In this document: positions 10,044 to 19,399 of the stretch, piece after piece
How positions within the stretch are numbered: the stretch's first letter is position 1
Layout of the letters: every line of letters begins with the position of its first letter
Assembly: GCA_029747585.1 (NCBI GenBank)
Contig: JAPEVF010000752.1
Location: 1-21,941, forward strand
DNA length: 21,941 bases
Source of the DNA: Pleurotus djamor
Taxonomy: Eukaryota > Basidiomycota > Agaricomycetes > Agaricales > Pleurotaceae
Direction: 5' to 3'
Translations under genes and position numbers: made by a program
The notes under the pieces: model-generated
The model's database searches: none
What the model was told of the DNA's origin: nothing
What the model saw: only the letters and a program-made list of their open reading frames with translations

Positions 10044-12607
10044 CTAACATATACGGTCGCTTAGAACGGGGGTGTCATAATCGCTGGATAGCCGCGATGG
10101 ATGAGAGGGTTGGACAATGCGTATGATAGGTAGGGACTTACGTTTATGAGCATTATGATCAAAGGAAGTCTCAGTTTCTTCACCGCTACCTCCTTCGGAT
10201 TCCGGAGTGAGAGGTCGTTGTTCCAATTGTGCAATGTCAGCGGTGCGCTTGCTGCAAGTAGGGACACTGATGCTAGCAAGCTGGCCATCTAACGCTGGCT
10301 CCCCGGTCTCTTGCTTGCCATTCTCCTTGACGGGGATTTTGCGCTGCTCTTCGGTGTTAAATTCAACATCTTCGTTCTTCCAGAGAACCATGTACTTGAA
10401 GAGAATACGCTGCATCGCCTCGTGGAGGTGGAAGGGATCGGGAGTCGGTTCTAAAAGCGTGTATTCGGGGCGAATTTGAAAGATGAGGTCTTTGATGAGA
10501 GGAGCAACAAATGCGAGCTTGTGATGAAGAACTTGGCTCCAGACGACCCCGCCTAGCAAGTCAGTGCGGGAGTCCCTAAGGAACGACTTGTCGGGTATTT
10601 CATGGTCGCGAAAAGACTCCCATTGCTTCTGGAATTTCTCCTTGTTGATGTCGGCCTCCGATTCCTCGCCGTCTGTCTCTTTGGGCAAAGCACGCATGAG
10701 GAACGCCAGGATGCACCAAAAGACAGATTCCGCATCATGGCGAGGACGGTGTTCGAAGTCGGTCCGACAGTCTTCAACGTTGAAATCGTATCGATCAGCC
10801 TTGTCTGGGTCGATGCGACCACCATGTGTTGTGCCGTTGGAATCTTTGAAAGTGCGCAGAGGATCCCCAGCATCAGCGTAAGCCGATTCGTAACACTCAG
10901 CGAGTTCGCGGGGGAGCTCTGGCATCGGGATGAATCGGGAATTCAGGTGAAGGATCATCCCTAACGAAACCGAGCGAGCGATATATTTGGGAGTACCCTA
11001 GAGTGAAGGGATGAGGAAAGCAGAGTTGCAAATCGGAGTTCCACATACCGTGCGTTCATGTAAAGGATCGGGATTGTGCTCCTCTCCTCGATCACACTTG
11101 CAGGCATTGTCAAGGTCGATAATGAGAGCCTCTGGCTGGCCAAGTTTTTTCCTAAAAACAGAGCAGCGGTCAGGAGTAGAAAGTAAGGAGCAGAGAGTTG
11201 CCGCACTTATCCAGGACTTCCTTGATGAAACGAGGTCGTTTGGCACCTGTGAATGGTTCGACTTCAGGCGTACCGGACACGGTTTTTGGGTAGATGAGAA
11301 TATTGGCCATACTCAGGTCGCGGTGGAGAACGTTATGTCTCACTGCATGACGGTGGGCTATATAGAAGGATGATGAATATGGAGGAAAGTAAAATGCAAG
11401 GTCAAAGGTACCTACCTTCGAGAACATCGAACATCACCCTCAAAAGCCTGACCAAGCTCTTGCATTTATGGATAGTCACCGCTCGTGGCCAAGACAACCC
11501 GAGTCTTCGTTCGGCTGACACCATCAGCTTGAATTTGTACCATTTTCCCATGGCTAATGACCTCTGTATAGGAAATCATTTTTGCGAACCCGAGAGCGTA
11601 ACCAGCTTCATGGAGAGTGTCGTACAGCTCGCCCTCTGTGAACGTGGAGCAGTCGCTGCGATACTGATCTTTGATGATGAAGCCTTTGGGGGTCTCTGCA
11701 ATCCATGACATCCTGTGCCACGGCTGCCCGACCATCCTCACTTCGCAGCGTTTATAAGTGTACTTGCCAACCTTGACGTCCCATTTTGGAGGGTCGCGAA
11801 CCGATAGGCCTTTCGAGAGTGAGATGGTGTTGTCAAAGATTTGATGAAGTTTGGCCTTCGGGGGGCAGTAGAGCGTGTACGCGAATTCAAGGAGTGGCGT
11901 GAGGTTTTCCCAATCATATTCTTCGGAGCAGTCAACTCCAGACGGGCTTGACCAATGAAGATTATATCCACGCGGGGAAAGCGAGAAGCCGAGTAGAGAC
12001 ACGCGATGAGGAAGGGCCTGACTAGCGAGCCCGAGATAGGTCATGCACTGTTTCGGCCCCTTGGAGTTATCCTTTGCTCTCTTGAGCTCGCCGGCGCTGA
12101 CGATATGGTGGTAGGCTGGGTCGAGCTTCTCCTTTTTGAGCTGCAGCGCGACAGACTTGGGTATAATGACAAAGTCAGCCCGGGACAGAAAGTGTTGATG
12201 AGGATGGTAGCGTAGGTTCCTCTCGTTGACGTCTATACAAACAAGCTCGTCCTTCTTGGAAGCGAAGTCGACTGTGAGGGAATCTCGTCAGTGTATTGAA
12301 CGCGGGAGAAAGCCTATTTACGGTACTCGCCATAGACAGCGCGTAGTGCTGCATTGATGACATCGACACCAAGCTTGTAAGAGGTGCCAGTCTCTCGCTG
12401 GAAGGCGCCAACAGCTCGGATTATCTTGACGTTTTCCAGCAACGCGGCGAAAGCTGGGCGTAGTTTCTTAGCCGGTCGATTGAGACGAGCTTTTGCAAAG
12501 GCATCGCTAGGAATGAGTCCCTCGGCAGGTGGTTCCATCTGATCTCGAGTGGTAGGGTAAGGTTTGTGTGCTCGAACTGGAGTATGTTGGACATTAGTGT
12601 GAGCCAT
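10044..12607 (-). pseudogene. FunK1-type fungal protein kinase, frameshifted
   Basis: Member of the fungal-specific FunK1 kinase family, expanded in mushrooms and of unknown substrate. Minus-strand exons: 12607-12322, 12271-11416, 11357-11207, 11151-11049 and 10997-10044, with introns of 50-58 bases. A Lys in GFIIKDQYR and a Glu in TEGELYDTL match the ATP-anchoring pair. LHRDLSMANIL is the catalytic loop, IIDLDNA stands for the DFG motif, and GTPKYIARSVSLG follows. A long C-terminal lobe (FEHRPRHDAESVFWCILAFL) and a Ser/Glu-rich tail end at 10044. The exons sum to 2350 bases, one more than a multiple of three. In exon 2 the frame meets a TAA at 11468-11466 after ...ATSGDYP, while the family-like continuation (KCKSLVRLLRVMFDVLEAHRH) is one base out. 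As written, the protein stops at about residue 363, before the HRD loop, and lacks catalysis; a one-base sequencing error would restore about 782 residues. A possible extra intron near 10134 (donor GTAAGT) makes the last residues uncertain. The ATG at 12607 is the first that fits the frame. Confidence 0.85.
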
Positions 12608-12620
12608 GATGGTACGAGGA

Positions 12621-12649
12621 GAAGATGTGGCCGCGCAGACCACATCTTC
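12621..12649. repeat. Perfect 10-bp inverted repeat before the kinase start
   Basis: GAAGATGTGG at 12621-12630 and CCACATCTTC at 12640-12649, with a nine-base spacer. It lies between a TTTAAA box (12655-12660) and the kinase ATG at 12607, so it could form a stem in the leader or serve as a dyad binding site. Function is not shown. Confidence 0.7.
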
Positions 12650-12654
12650 GCGAA

Positions 12655-12660
12655 TTTAAA
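12655..12660 (-). promoter_or_regulatory. TATA-like box of the kinase gene
   Basis: TTTAAA about 47 bases upstream of the kinase start codon at 12607. Weaker than a consensus TATA box, but at a distance comparable with the neighbouring genes. Confidence 0.35.
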
Positions 12661-13425
12661 GGCCTACCTGTGTTTCCTAAATGGGACGACAATGGGTGGT
12701 ACTGGCGATCGTTGTGGTAAGAAGAAAGGCCACATCAGTTGAAACTCCGCTACTGCCTCGTTTGAATAAATCAGGTGATCGTGGTCTCTCAGGAGTCTCT
12801 CAGGCCTTCAGGAGCTGGTTTTGGCTTCTGGCTGGTTGATACCGATACCTGTTTATCCAAAGGCCACGGATACGTACTCAGTAGACGAGTCTGCTTACAC
12901 AGTGCTGGAAATCTTAGCGAAGCCCATGATAATGGACGCCTTCGTGCCCTACCATCTCCTACCATTTGCGGCAATACTCACTCTCGCGACCCTTTTTGAG
13001 TTTGCCATCCGCACCCTGATTTGGAAGTCCCCACGCTGGAACCACGTTGGATTCATGAACTGCCGATCGTAGATGATCGTAGCGCCAGTGTCACGAAACC
13101 GAGCCGATTGTTTGACGACCAAAACGACAAAGGAAATTTCCGAAGGCCTTTGTGATGTGCAGGATGTCTACGCCATCTCGGTCCATGACCGCCGAAATAG
13201 AATACTTTCCCAATGCACGGAGCTTCCCGACCTACCATAGACTCACCAACATTGAATTTCTACCTCAATTTTGATGCCTGTCAGACGGTATGCTGGAATT
13301 CAAGCTTGGTGAAAAACTTTGCGACTCTTGGGTCAAATGAGGAGATAGTAGAAAATTCTACGGACTTCCTGAACCTTTCATGTGGTCGATGGCTTATAGT
13401 ACAGTTTTTGTATGAGAGGTATCAT
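12661..13425. other. Region without a recognised gene
   Basis: This lies between the start of the kinase gene and the 3' end of the tandem-domain protein gene. On the minus strand around 13310-12960, pieces of frame look coding (YDRQFMNPTWFQRGDFQ at about 13075-13020 and MDRDGVDILHITKAFGN at about 13186-13136), but they lie in different frames with stops between and no good splice sites. This could be a decayed gene. I do not recognise it and call no gene. Confidence 0.4.
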
Positions 13426-14775
13426 TTACGCTAAAGGAAGTCGTAGCTTTTTCCAGATACCAACTCCGTCCGTAGCAATGACCTTAGCGTCTTCCCACTC
13501 TGAATCATCCGTGAACGGTTGCTCGAATCCTTTCGGAATGGGGATAGAGGCTTTCCAGGTAGCATCAGTTACGACGTCTTCTGTCGTTCCATCACTGTAC
13601 AGGATGCGGAAAGTTGCAATAACACCAGCAGGGCCGCCATTGTTATACGCCCTGACAGCGAGGGAGTTGTAAGTGGGATGGAGTTTGGGGATGGTAAAGC
13701 CATTGGCAACCTTGTAGCTTGAGCCTTTAGATACCTGCTCTCCGTTGAGGAACAGGGTATAGGCGTTATCGCTGCGGGAAATTGAAAGTAAAATCGGACA
13801 TAAGTACGCGGATTAGAGGATAAACGGAGACGACGCACGCAGCCATTACCACTTGGGCAGCTACAGCAGTCTTCCCGCAGTTGTTGAGTGTCTTTCGGAA
13901 GACTCGTTCACCTCTGGGTGCTGCTGTAGCCGTGTGATCGCTTGTCCAGATCCATGCCGCTTTTTCGAGACCAAGAACTGGAGGGAGCGCTGGTTTTCCC
14001 CAGTGGGAGTTATCGTAGGTTCCCTGAAGGGTTGCGAAAGGCCATTTGACGTCGGAGGTGCCAATCGACTGGAAGTTTTGAGGCGGGGTACCCCTAGTAA
14101 CTCTCCAAGTTTCGTCGGTGATGAAGTCCTCGAAGGAGCCATCGGCATAGTGGAAGCGAATGGTCGCCATAACGCCAGCAGCCGATCCGGTGTTGTTTCC
14201 CTCGATGGCGAAGACGTTGGAGTTTTTGTTCAACGCGACATGAAGTGCTTGTCCAGTTTTGAAGCCTCCACCTTCACCGACCAAGACGCCGTTCACGTAT
14301 AATTTGTGTGAATCATCCCTGAGAAGGTAGGAAAGTCAGTTCTATGTCAAACGCGAGACAATAAATTGATCTCACGAAGCGATGATAATAGACGCGTAGC
14401 GAGCGCATTTTCCACAACCAGAGGGGACGATGGTCTTTCGGAAGGCGCGGATTCCAGGAGGATTGGTAGCACCGGGAGTAAGAACTTCCCCAGTCCAAAT
14501 CCATTTCGAGATGCTGAACGAGGGAGCGGAGAACGTTGTTGTGTTGTAGGAGACCTTGCAAGCAGGATCGAGTGCGACGTCAGAGAGATCGCTGACATCT
14601 CCACAGTCTAAGACAGATGAGTAAGATTCACGACGGCTAGCCTCAGTACTGACGTTGTCTATCTGGGCCAGCCAAGGCCAGAGCCGCGAGGACAAGGGGT
14701 AAAAACAACGCTACAAAGCCGTCAGTCATGTCAAAAGTGCTTGAAATATTGGCAGGACAACTTACGGGTCCACAT
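13426..14775 (-). CDS. Secreted protein, two tandem jelly-roll-like domains
   Basis: Minus-strand exons: 14775-14766, 14710-14654, 14607-14376, 14318-13839 and 13771-13426. The sum is 1125 bases, giving 374 residues with all borders GT...AG. Exons 1-2 encode a signal peptide (MWTPLFLPLVLAALALA); using the ATG at 14729 instead would also stay in frame (M-TDGFVALFLPL) but ignores a strong GTAAGT...TGTAG intron. Domain 1 spans about residues 57-205 and domain 2 about 220-374. Each begins SKWIWT or AAWIWT, continues through an R(A/V)FRKT motif, a Cys, then DDSHKLYVNG or DNAYTLFLNG, GVMATIRFHYADG or GVIATFRILYSDG, and ends at a WRV or WKA segment. The two halves are clear internal repeats. The pattern recalls beta-sandwich domains attached to fungal and bacterial glycosidases (for example the CBM67/rhamnosidase N-terminal type), so sugar binding is my inference. 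No catalytic domain is present. It is probably intact. Confidence 0.8.
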
Positions 14776-14808
14776 CCTTCAATGGGTGGAACTAGGGTCC
14801 TCGCGACG

Positions 14809-14814
14809 TTTATA
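14809..14814 (-). promoter_or_regulatory. TATA box of the tandem-domain protein gene
   Basis: TATAAA on the minus strand, 33 bases before the ATG at 14775, almost the same spacing as in the laccase gene. This supports the ATG at 14775 over that at 14729. Confidence 0.5.
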
Positions 14815-15509
14815 ACATTGCGCGACTGCTACTAGTGAGTTCAGCACACAGAATGAAACTACTTCCGCTGTCTAAGCGCCCCCACATCCAAGCCAAAGTT
14901 GAGCCAAAGAATCGACTATTTTCAGGGGTAGAGGGGTATTAGACCGACGCTGATGTGTTTAGCGTGGTATCTAACGATGCATTGAGAACACGATTGAATG
15001 AAAATGTAGTTTTGTGCTTCTCACCTCCCACTCTAACTTCGCTGTAAGGACTGGCGTCAGAGCTGTGGCGATTTTTGTGTGGATCGAAACTGAACCAGAG
15101 CAGACAGACATCGACAATGGTACATAAAGGGCAAGCGGAAAGTATTGATGTGTACGTACAGGCTTGAGCAACCGCTAGTCTGTGAAGACGACTTCTGCAA
15201 GCTCCATCAGCATAGGAAAACTGGAGAGGACGACGTCAGAGGTGTTTTGCAAATATGAGTAAGGGAGGGGATAGGGGGGAAAATCCGTGATGGGGGTTTC
15301 GCTGGGGTATCGGTGCGCTGGAGTTCGTCTGAATTGAGGCGCATGACGGAGTCACACAGGACAGGCTTGGCCTAGTGACCGAAACCCCAATGACGGCGAA
15401 AAGGACTCCTCGGTGCGCTTGTGAGTCGATGCTCAGAGACGAACTTGAGAAGATTCCTGGCTTCCGAGTGTCAACAAAAACCATATGATAGAAGAATGAA
15501 ATAGACTTA
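14815..15509. other. Region without a recognised gene
   Basis: No supported gene on either strand. A 149-codon minus-strand frame at 15236-15685 overlaps the hydrophobin relic and is explained as its antisense. Homology to the intact hydrophobin promoter becomes visible only from about 15490-15510. Confidence 0.5.
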
Positions 15510-15830
15510 CTTTCTTCACTCGAACATTCCTGTTCAAATTTCGTCACAGGATTTCGAGTTCTTGTCTTCGTTTTCATCCTCACTTCATTTGCGCAATGTT
15601 CGGCAAAAGTAGCTATCTCCTTCGCAGCCATCTTCTGCTGTTTCTTCGCCTTCGTAGTTCGTGGGGGCACATCTCTTGCTTGCATACCAAATGAATGATA
15701 TGATGAGCAGCACCGTAGTATGGGATGACCCGTTTCATACGTTCCTCGAGTCCTCGACTCTCTTGGGTACTCCTATGTTAGAGAGGATCGAATTGGGCAA
15801 CGTTCGGCTCCTCACCATTCCGTTGAATGA
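15510..15830 (+). pseudogene. Decayed hydrophobin gene copy
   Basis: By eye this aligns with the intact hydrophobin locus. The leader (TTCACTCGAACA..., GTCTTCGTTTTCATCCTC) matches that at 20130-20200. The ATG at 15596 begins ATGTTCGGCAAA against ATGTTCGCCAAA, and CCATCTTCTGCTG(T/C)TTCTTCGCC is shared. The copy has one extra base soon after the ATG, which shifts the frame, and lacks about 20 bases at the end of the signal peptide. After GTTCGTGGGGGCAC nearly the whole cysteine-rich coding part is absent. Weak similarity resumes with 3' flanking sequence: ACTCCTATG...GCTCGAATTGG-like sequence at about 15770-15800 resembles that at 21016-21044. It cannot encode a hydrophobin. The antisense Lys-rich frames over both loci are a by-product of the same homology. 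Confidence 0.75.
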
Positions 15831-16305
15831 GACACCGAATGAGAGTTTGCGAAGATTGGTCTATTCGTGAATCTTGAGGGTAAGCATGTCCTTGCAACAT
15901 CGGAGACGTTGCGTAGTGTCTGTTGGGAATTTGATTCCGTTTGTCCCATCTCCAAACTGACAGTGGCAGGTCCTCGACGGATAGAATATTCCATTAGACC
16001 AAGACCACTTTGTATGATGTCACAGGCGCGTAGTACACAGCAAGGGTTAAGGTCAACGCCTCCGGTGTTAAGCGCTGCTACAAGGACCCCATAATTGAAT
16101 TGAAAGTCGTTGCTTTGACCCTGGTTGCCACCTCCTGGAGCAAAAGCACGAAGCGGCGTCGGTGCACAAGTTTAGCTTCCGGTGGACTAGACCTAAGCGA
16201 GATCGAGGATGACGGTGAAATGATGTTGTCGAGGCGCCACCATAGACTCTAGAGCGAAGAGGGTAATGCAAGGAGGGATTCGCCTTCAAGTTACGAGTGC
16301 GAGGA
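15831..16305. other. Region without a recognised gene
   Basis: Lies between the hydrophobin relic and the inverted-repeat element. Only short frames (under 80 codons) occur, and none shows a motif. Confidence 0.5.
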
Positions 16306-16311
16306 GAGGAT

Positions 16312-16400
16312 TACCATGCGCCGGAAGTCCAAGGTTCATTTTCGATTTTTAACTCCGGTCACGTCACACCTATCACATTTTATTATCTTATCTTATCACA
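16312..16400 (+). repeat. Left terminal inverted repeat (89 bp)
   Basis: Begins TACCATGCGCCGG and ends TCTTATCTTATCACA. It differs from the right copy at three places (T/A, A/G, A/C). It contains CCGGTCACGTCACACC and a triple GATA-type array (TTATCTTATCTTATC). Confidence 0.9.
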
Positions 16401-18058
16401 TCCCCTCAAACCACGCCCGGTATTGAGCTGTGGGATGTATCAAGAAAACAGGTATGTAATACAGGTATTTAATTAGGATGGGGTAATGGAAAAGATGATG
16501 GAGTTCATTTTGGAATCAATGGACAATTCGGAGTGAAAGAGACGCCCTGGAGGTGTGGGTCGAATGCGGGGCGAGGCATGCTGGTGCGCAAACGGCGGAA
16601 GAGAGTTGGAATGAAGCAGAACCGCCCTTCCATTAGAATTCTTTCAGACTTGAGTGGTGAGAAACGTAGAAAAGAGACCTACGGCGTCATTGAATTGACT
16701 TGAAGACTTTCCTTTGGGCAGGATTGACCTTCAGTTGACCTCGAAAACACCATCAATGCGATAGATTGGCAGGGTTTAGTGCCCCCAAATCGAGCTGGCC
16801 TACAAGGGAATATGCAGAGTATAACGGCGAGTCATTTTATCATATAAGTATAATCCATGAGATACTCACGAAACCCGGATCTTCATTTTTCGCCCCTTAG
16901 AATCCTTCGTTTCTCCATGAAAACTTGACGGAACCGCTTCGAGTGAAAATTCACGGATTGTAATGTCCCTTTGCCTGCGGTAATGTTCAGTATCTCTTTT
17001 CTCAGGTCAAATCTTCGCAATTAAAGACACAAAACCATGTGCCGCGGCCGAAATTGAGAGTCGCGCGACGTCATTAAACCCCTGGTCTACGATTCTTGCC
17101 CAAAAAGGTCCTACATCACACCTACAGCCCTGGATGGGATTATGAGGGACTCGTCGCAGAATCGACATTTCCGAGTTCTGGTCGCCTCCTTGAGCCAGAA
17201 TCTGAAGGCTTCGAAAAGCCACGGATACGACAAGTGCGTAAGTATCCAAAATGATCTATGACACTAATTTAAGTGCTCGCGAACTGTTGTACCGACTATA
17301 TCACTCACAAATCAGTTTTCCTTCCTCCACACAGAATACTTGCCTTCCTCGTGTAGACCTATAAAAACGGTGAGATCCCCATTACAGCTTCACAGTAAGT
17401 CGCTCACATCGTGTATTATCATTCCACAAGCCCTGATAACGAACTCCAGGTCCTTACCGCCCCAGCTCCCTCCCCCTGCGCACCAAATCCTTGGATAATT
17501 CATCGGCCCCGGAATGCTGTCCTAACGCGACTATACCCCCGTGTTCTGGGACAGTGTGTGGATTTCCAGCCGCGTTTACGAGAAGCCATACCGGGGGTAT
17601 GACAATCCCGCCTCAAGCCATCCCATCCGACCGAAATCCTGAAATTCTTTTTGATTTTTGGAATTGAATCTTGATGGGTCGTCTAGGTTCTTCTTTTACA
17701 TTGGTGATAAATCATCTAAAAGTCATTGAATATCAGCTAGGGGTGAAGGACATTGTTTTAAAAGAAGATACCTCTGATTCTCCCGATGAACCAGAAATCC
17801 TTGAGTGAATCTAAAACGCCGAAACGCTGGCGAAATCGAATTATACCGCCGACGTACGCGCATGCTTGGCTGAGCTTGCGAGAGGGTAGGAGGAGCTTTC
17901 GAAATTGCTGGGATTGCCAGACGAGCGGCGGGGAGCAAATGAGTTATTTCGACGCCGTTACCAAGTCTCTTACTCACAAATATTTGTTTTCTTTACGTCC
18001 CCCCTCCCTGCGTAGATGCTTGATTTGCTCGTTTGAACCGCGAAGGTTGTGGGGCCTT

Positions 18059-18136
18059 GAAGGTGTTGTCAGTTCACGAGAGGCTGAACCAAGGTTCTAG
18101 TGGTTCGGTGATGACTGACCCGCAGCCGACACCTTC
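18059..18136. repeat. Nested three-part inverted repeat (hairpin)
   Basis: Three pairs of arms occur in nested order: GAAGGTGT (18059-18066) with ACACCTTC (18129-18136), GTCAGT (18068-18073) with ACTGAC (18114-18119), and GAACCA (18086-18091) with TGGTTC (18101-18106). Together they can fold as one long interrupted stem with a nine-base loop. It lies inside the mobile element. Confidence 0.65.
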
Positions 18137-18418
18137 GAAGATCATTTGAGTACACAACATATGGACGGAGGAAGGTGTAGTATGGGTATGGAAAACATAG
18201 GTGAGTACTTATCAAAGTCATACGAGCCAACCTATGCTCGCTTCGCCATTCCTATGCTCACCCACACTCCCCCGACAACTTGCCCCATATCTCCTCTCCC
18301 TCGAAACGTTCCTGTCCAGCCACCATATACCCTTGGCTCTACATGCACAGGGTATCCCTGATGCGTGATAGGCCTCTGCGAGCCTGCGAGCAGAACCAAA
18401 GCCTATCTAAGGACAAGG

Positions 18419-18601
18419 TCAATGCAGTGGCAACAGAGTCCCTTTGACAGCTGTGAGAGTGCTTACGTAAGCATCCCCGTCAGCTGCAGCAGCGACGCGT
18501 AAGACGCGGCTTGCTTCCTCATCGTCCGCGTCGTTGAGCTCGCTGCCTGGTCCTCTCAAATTTTCGTGCCCACCCTTCCACTTCCCCTTCTTTTCCTGCA
18601 C
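18419..18601 (-). other. Possible gene fragment inside the mobile element
   Basis: A 60-codon minus-strand frame with non-random composition (GSELNDADDEEASRVLRVAA and a basic start, MQEKKGKWKGGHENLRG). There is no recognised family and no clear splice partners; GTAAGC lies inside it near the end. It may be a remnant of captured host or transposon coding sequence. Weak call. Confidence 0.2.
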
Positions 18602-18755
18602 TTACAGTGTGGTTGAGTTGGATTCCTGCTTCAGTGGAATTCAGAGTCCTCAATCGCGCTCAGAACTTTTGGTTTCTTCGGGCTCATCGACCCGGGGACA
18701 TTTTCCTCCGCCCCTTGCACCTCCTGGCGTGCCCCTTTCGGAGCAAAATCCCCCT

Positions 18756-18767
18756 GGTCACGTGACC
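18756..18767. promoter_or_regulatory. 12-bp palindrome containing CACGTG
   Basis: GGTCACGTGACC, a perfect palindrome centred on the bHLH core CACGTG, inside the mobile element. The same ten-base core (GTCACGTGAC) appears twice near 21730-21773. Confidence 0.4.
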
Positions 18768-18811
18768 CTCTTTTCCAGCCTTCCGCCCGAAACCAAAAGC
18801 TCTCCCCCACA

Positions 18812-18857
18812 CTTTGAACTCAGATGAAACATTGAACTGTGGAAACTGAGTTCAAAG
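18812..18857. repeat. Perfect 12-bp inverted repeat, 22-base loop
   Basis: CTTTGAACTCAG at 18812-18823 and CTGAGTTCAAAG at 18846-18857. It lies inside the mobile element, in a stretch without coding potential. Confidence 0.8.
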
Positions 18858-19304
18858 ACCTACATTCCTACTCTGTGCTACCCACTAGTTACCTTGTCCG
18901 AGTTTGCGAGAGGTTTGACGTGACATCGGGTTCGTGGTGGGTGGGCGGCCTTCTCGAGCGGAATTTTGAAATTTTCGTTTTCTTCGTCAGTAACATTGCA
19001 GTAACAGCGCCGAAATGATTGTTAAAGGTTTGAATATCCTTTGTTCGATGCCCAAGAGGTGAGTTGACGAAGAGTCAGGTTCTAGGGAGGTGAGACTATC
19101 GGGTGTGAAGATGGGAGCCTTCAAATGAGGTGGTTGCGGCGTGTCGCACTCTCAGGACGCCACGAACGCGGCGGCACCCACCAAACCCGGCGTCGTGAGT
19201 GCTTTTGAAATCAACACCAGTCGTTTCTTATCTCCCAGTTCATTGTTCCGATGCAGGAAAACAAGCTTGATACCGAAGGTGAATTGGTGTGGTGGTTGGA
19301 AAAG

Positions 19305-19393
19305 TGTGATAAGATAAGATAAGAAAATGTGATAGGTGTGACGTGACCGGAGCTAAAAATCGAAATTGAACCTTGGACTTCCGGCGCATGGTA
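19305..19393 (-). repeat. Right terminal inverted repeat (89 bp)
   Basis: Reverse complement of the left repeat with three mismatches; ends CGCATGGTA and is followed directly by the GAGGAT duplication at 19394-19399. Confidence 0.9.
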
Positions 19394-19399
19394 GAGGAT

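Larger units (their letters stand above)
16312..19393. mobile_element. 3.08 kb terminal-inverted-repeat element, non-autonomous
   Basis: Two 89-bp segments at the ends are inverted copies with 86 of 89 positions identical. Both outer ends read TACCATGCGCCGG, and both inner ends read TTATCTTATCTTATCACA. They are flanked by the same six bases, GAGGAT, at 16306-16311 and 19394-19399, a target-site duplication. This is the layout of a cut-and-paste DNA transposon. No frame inside exceeds about 104 codons and none resembles a transposase, so it would depend on an enzyme supplied elsewhere. Inside are a nested hairpin at 18059-18136, an inverted repeat at 18812-18857 and a 12-bp palindrome at 18756-18767. 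The superfamily is not assigned: a 6-bp duplication does not match the commonest fungal groups (TA, 3, 8 or 9 bp). It sits between the hydrophobin relic and the intact hydrophobin gene. Confidence 0.75.

Noticed and set aside
12421..12645. Upstream ATG frame overlapping the kinase start
   Set aside because: The ATG lies only about 10 bases after the TATA-like box, so it is probably not in the transcript; no protein features.
14654..14729. Alternative start of the tandem-domain protein at 14729
   Set aside because: In frame, but it lies within a well-formed intron (GTAAGT...TGTAG), and the ATG at 14775 gives a better signal peptide and TATA spacing.
15236..15685. 149-codon minus-strand frame, Lys-rich start
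   Set aside because: It is antisense to the hydrophobin relic; the similar frame opposite the intact hydrophobin (20113-20526) arises from the same DNA homology, not from a conserved protein.
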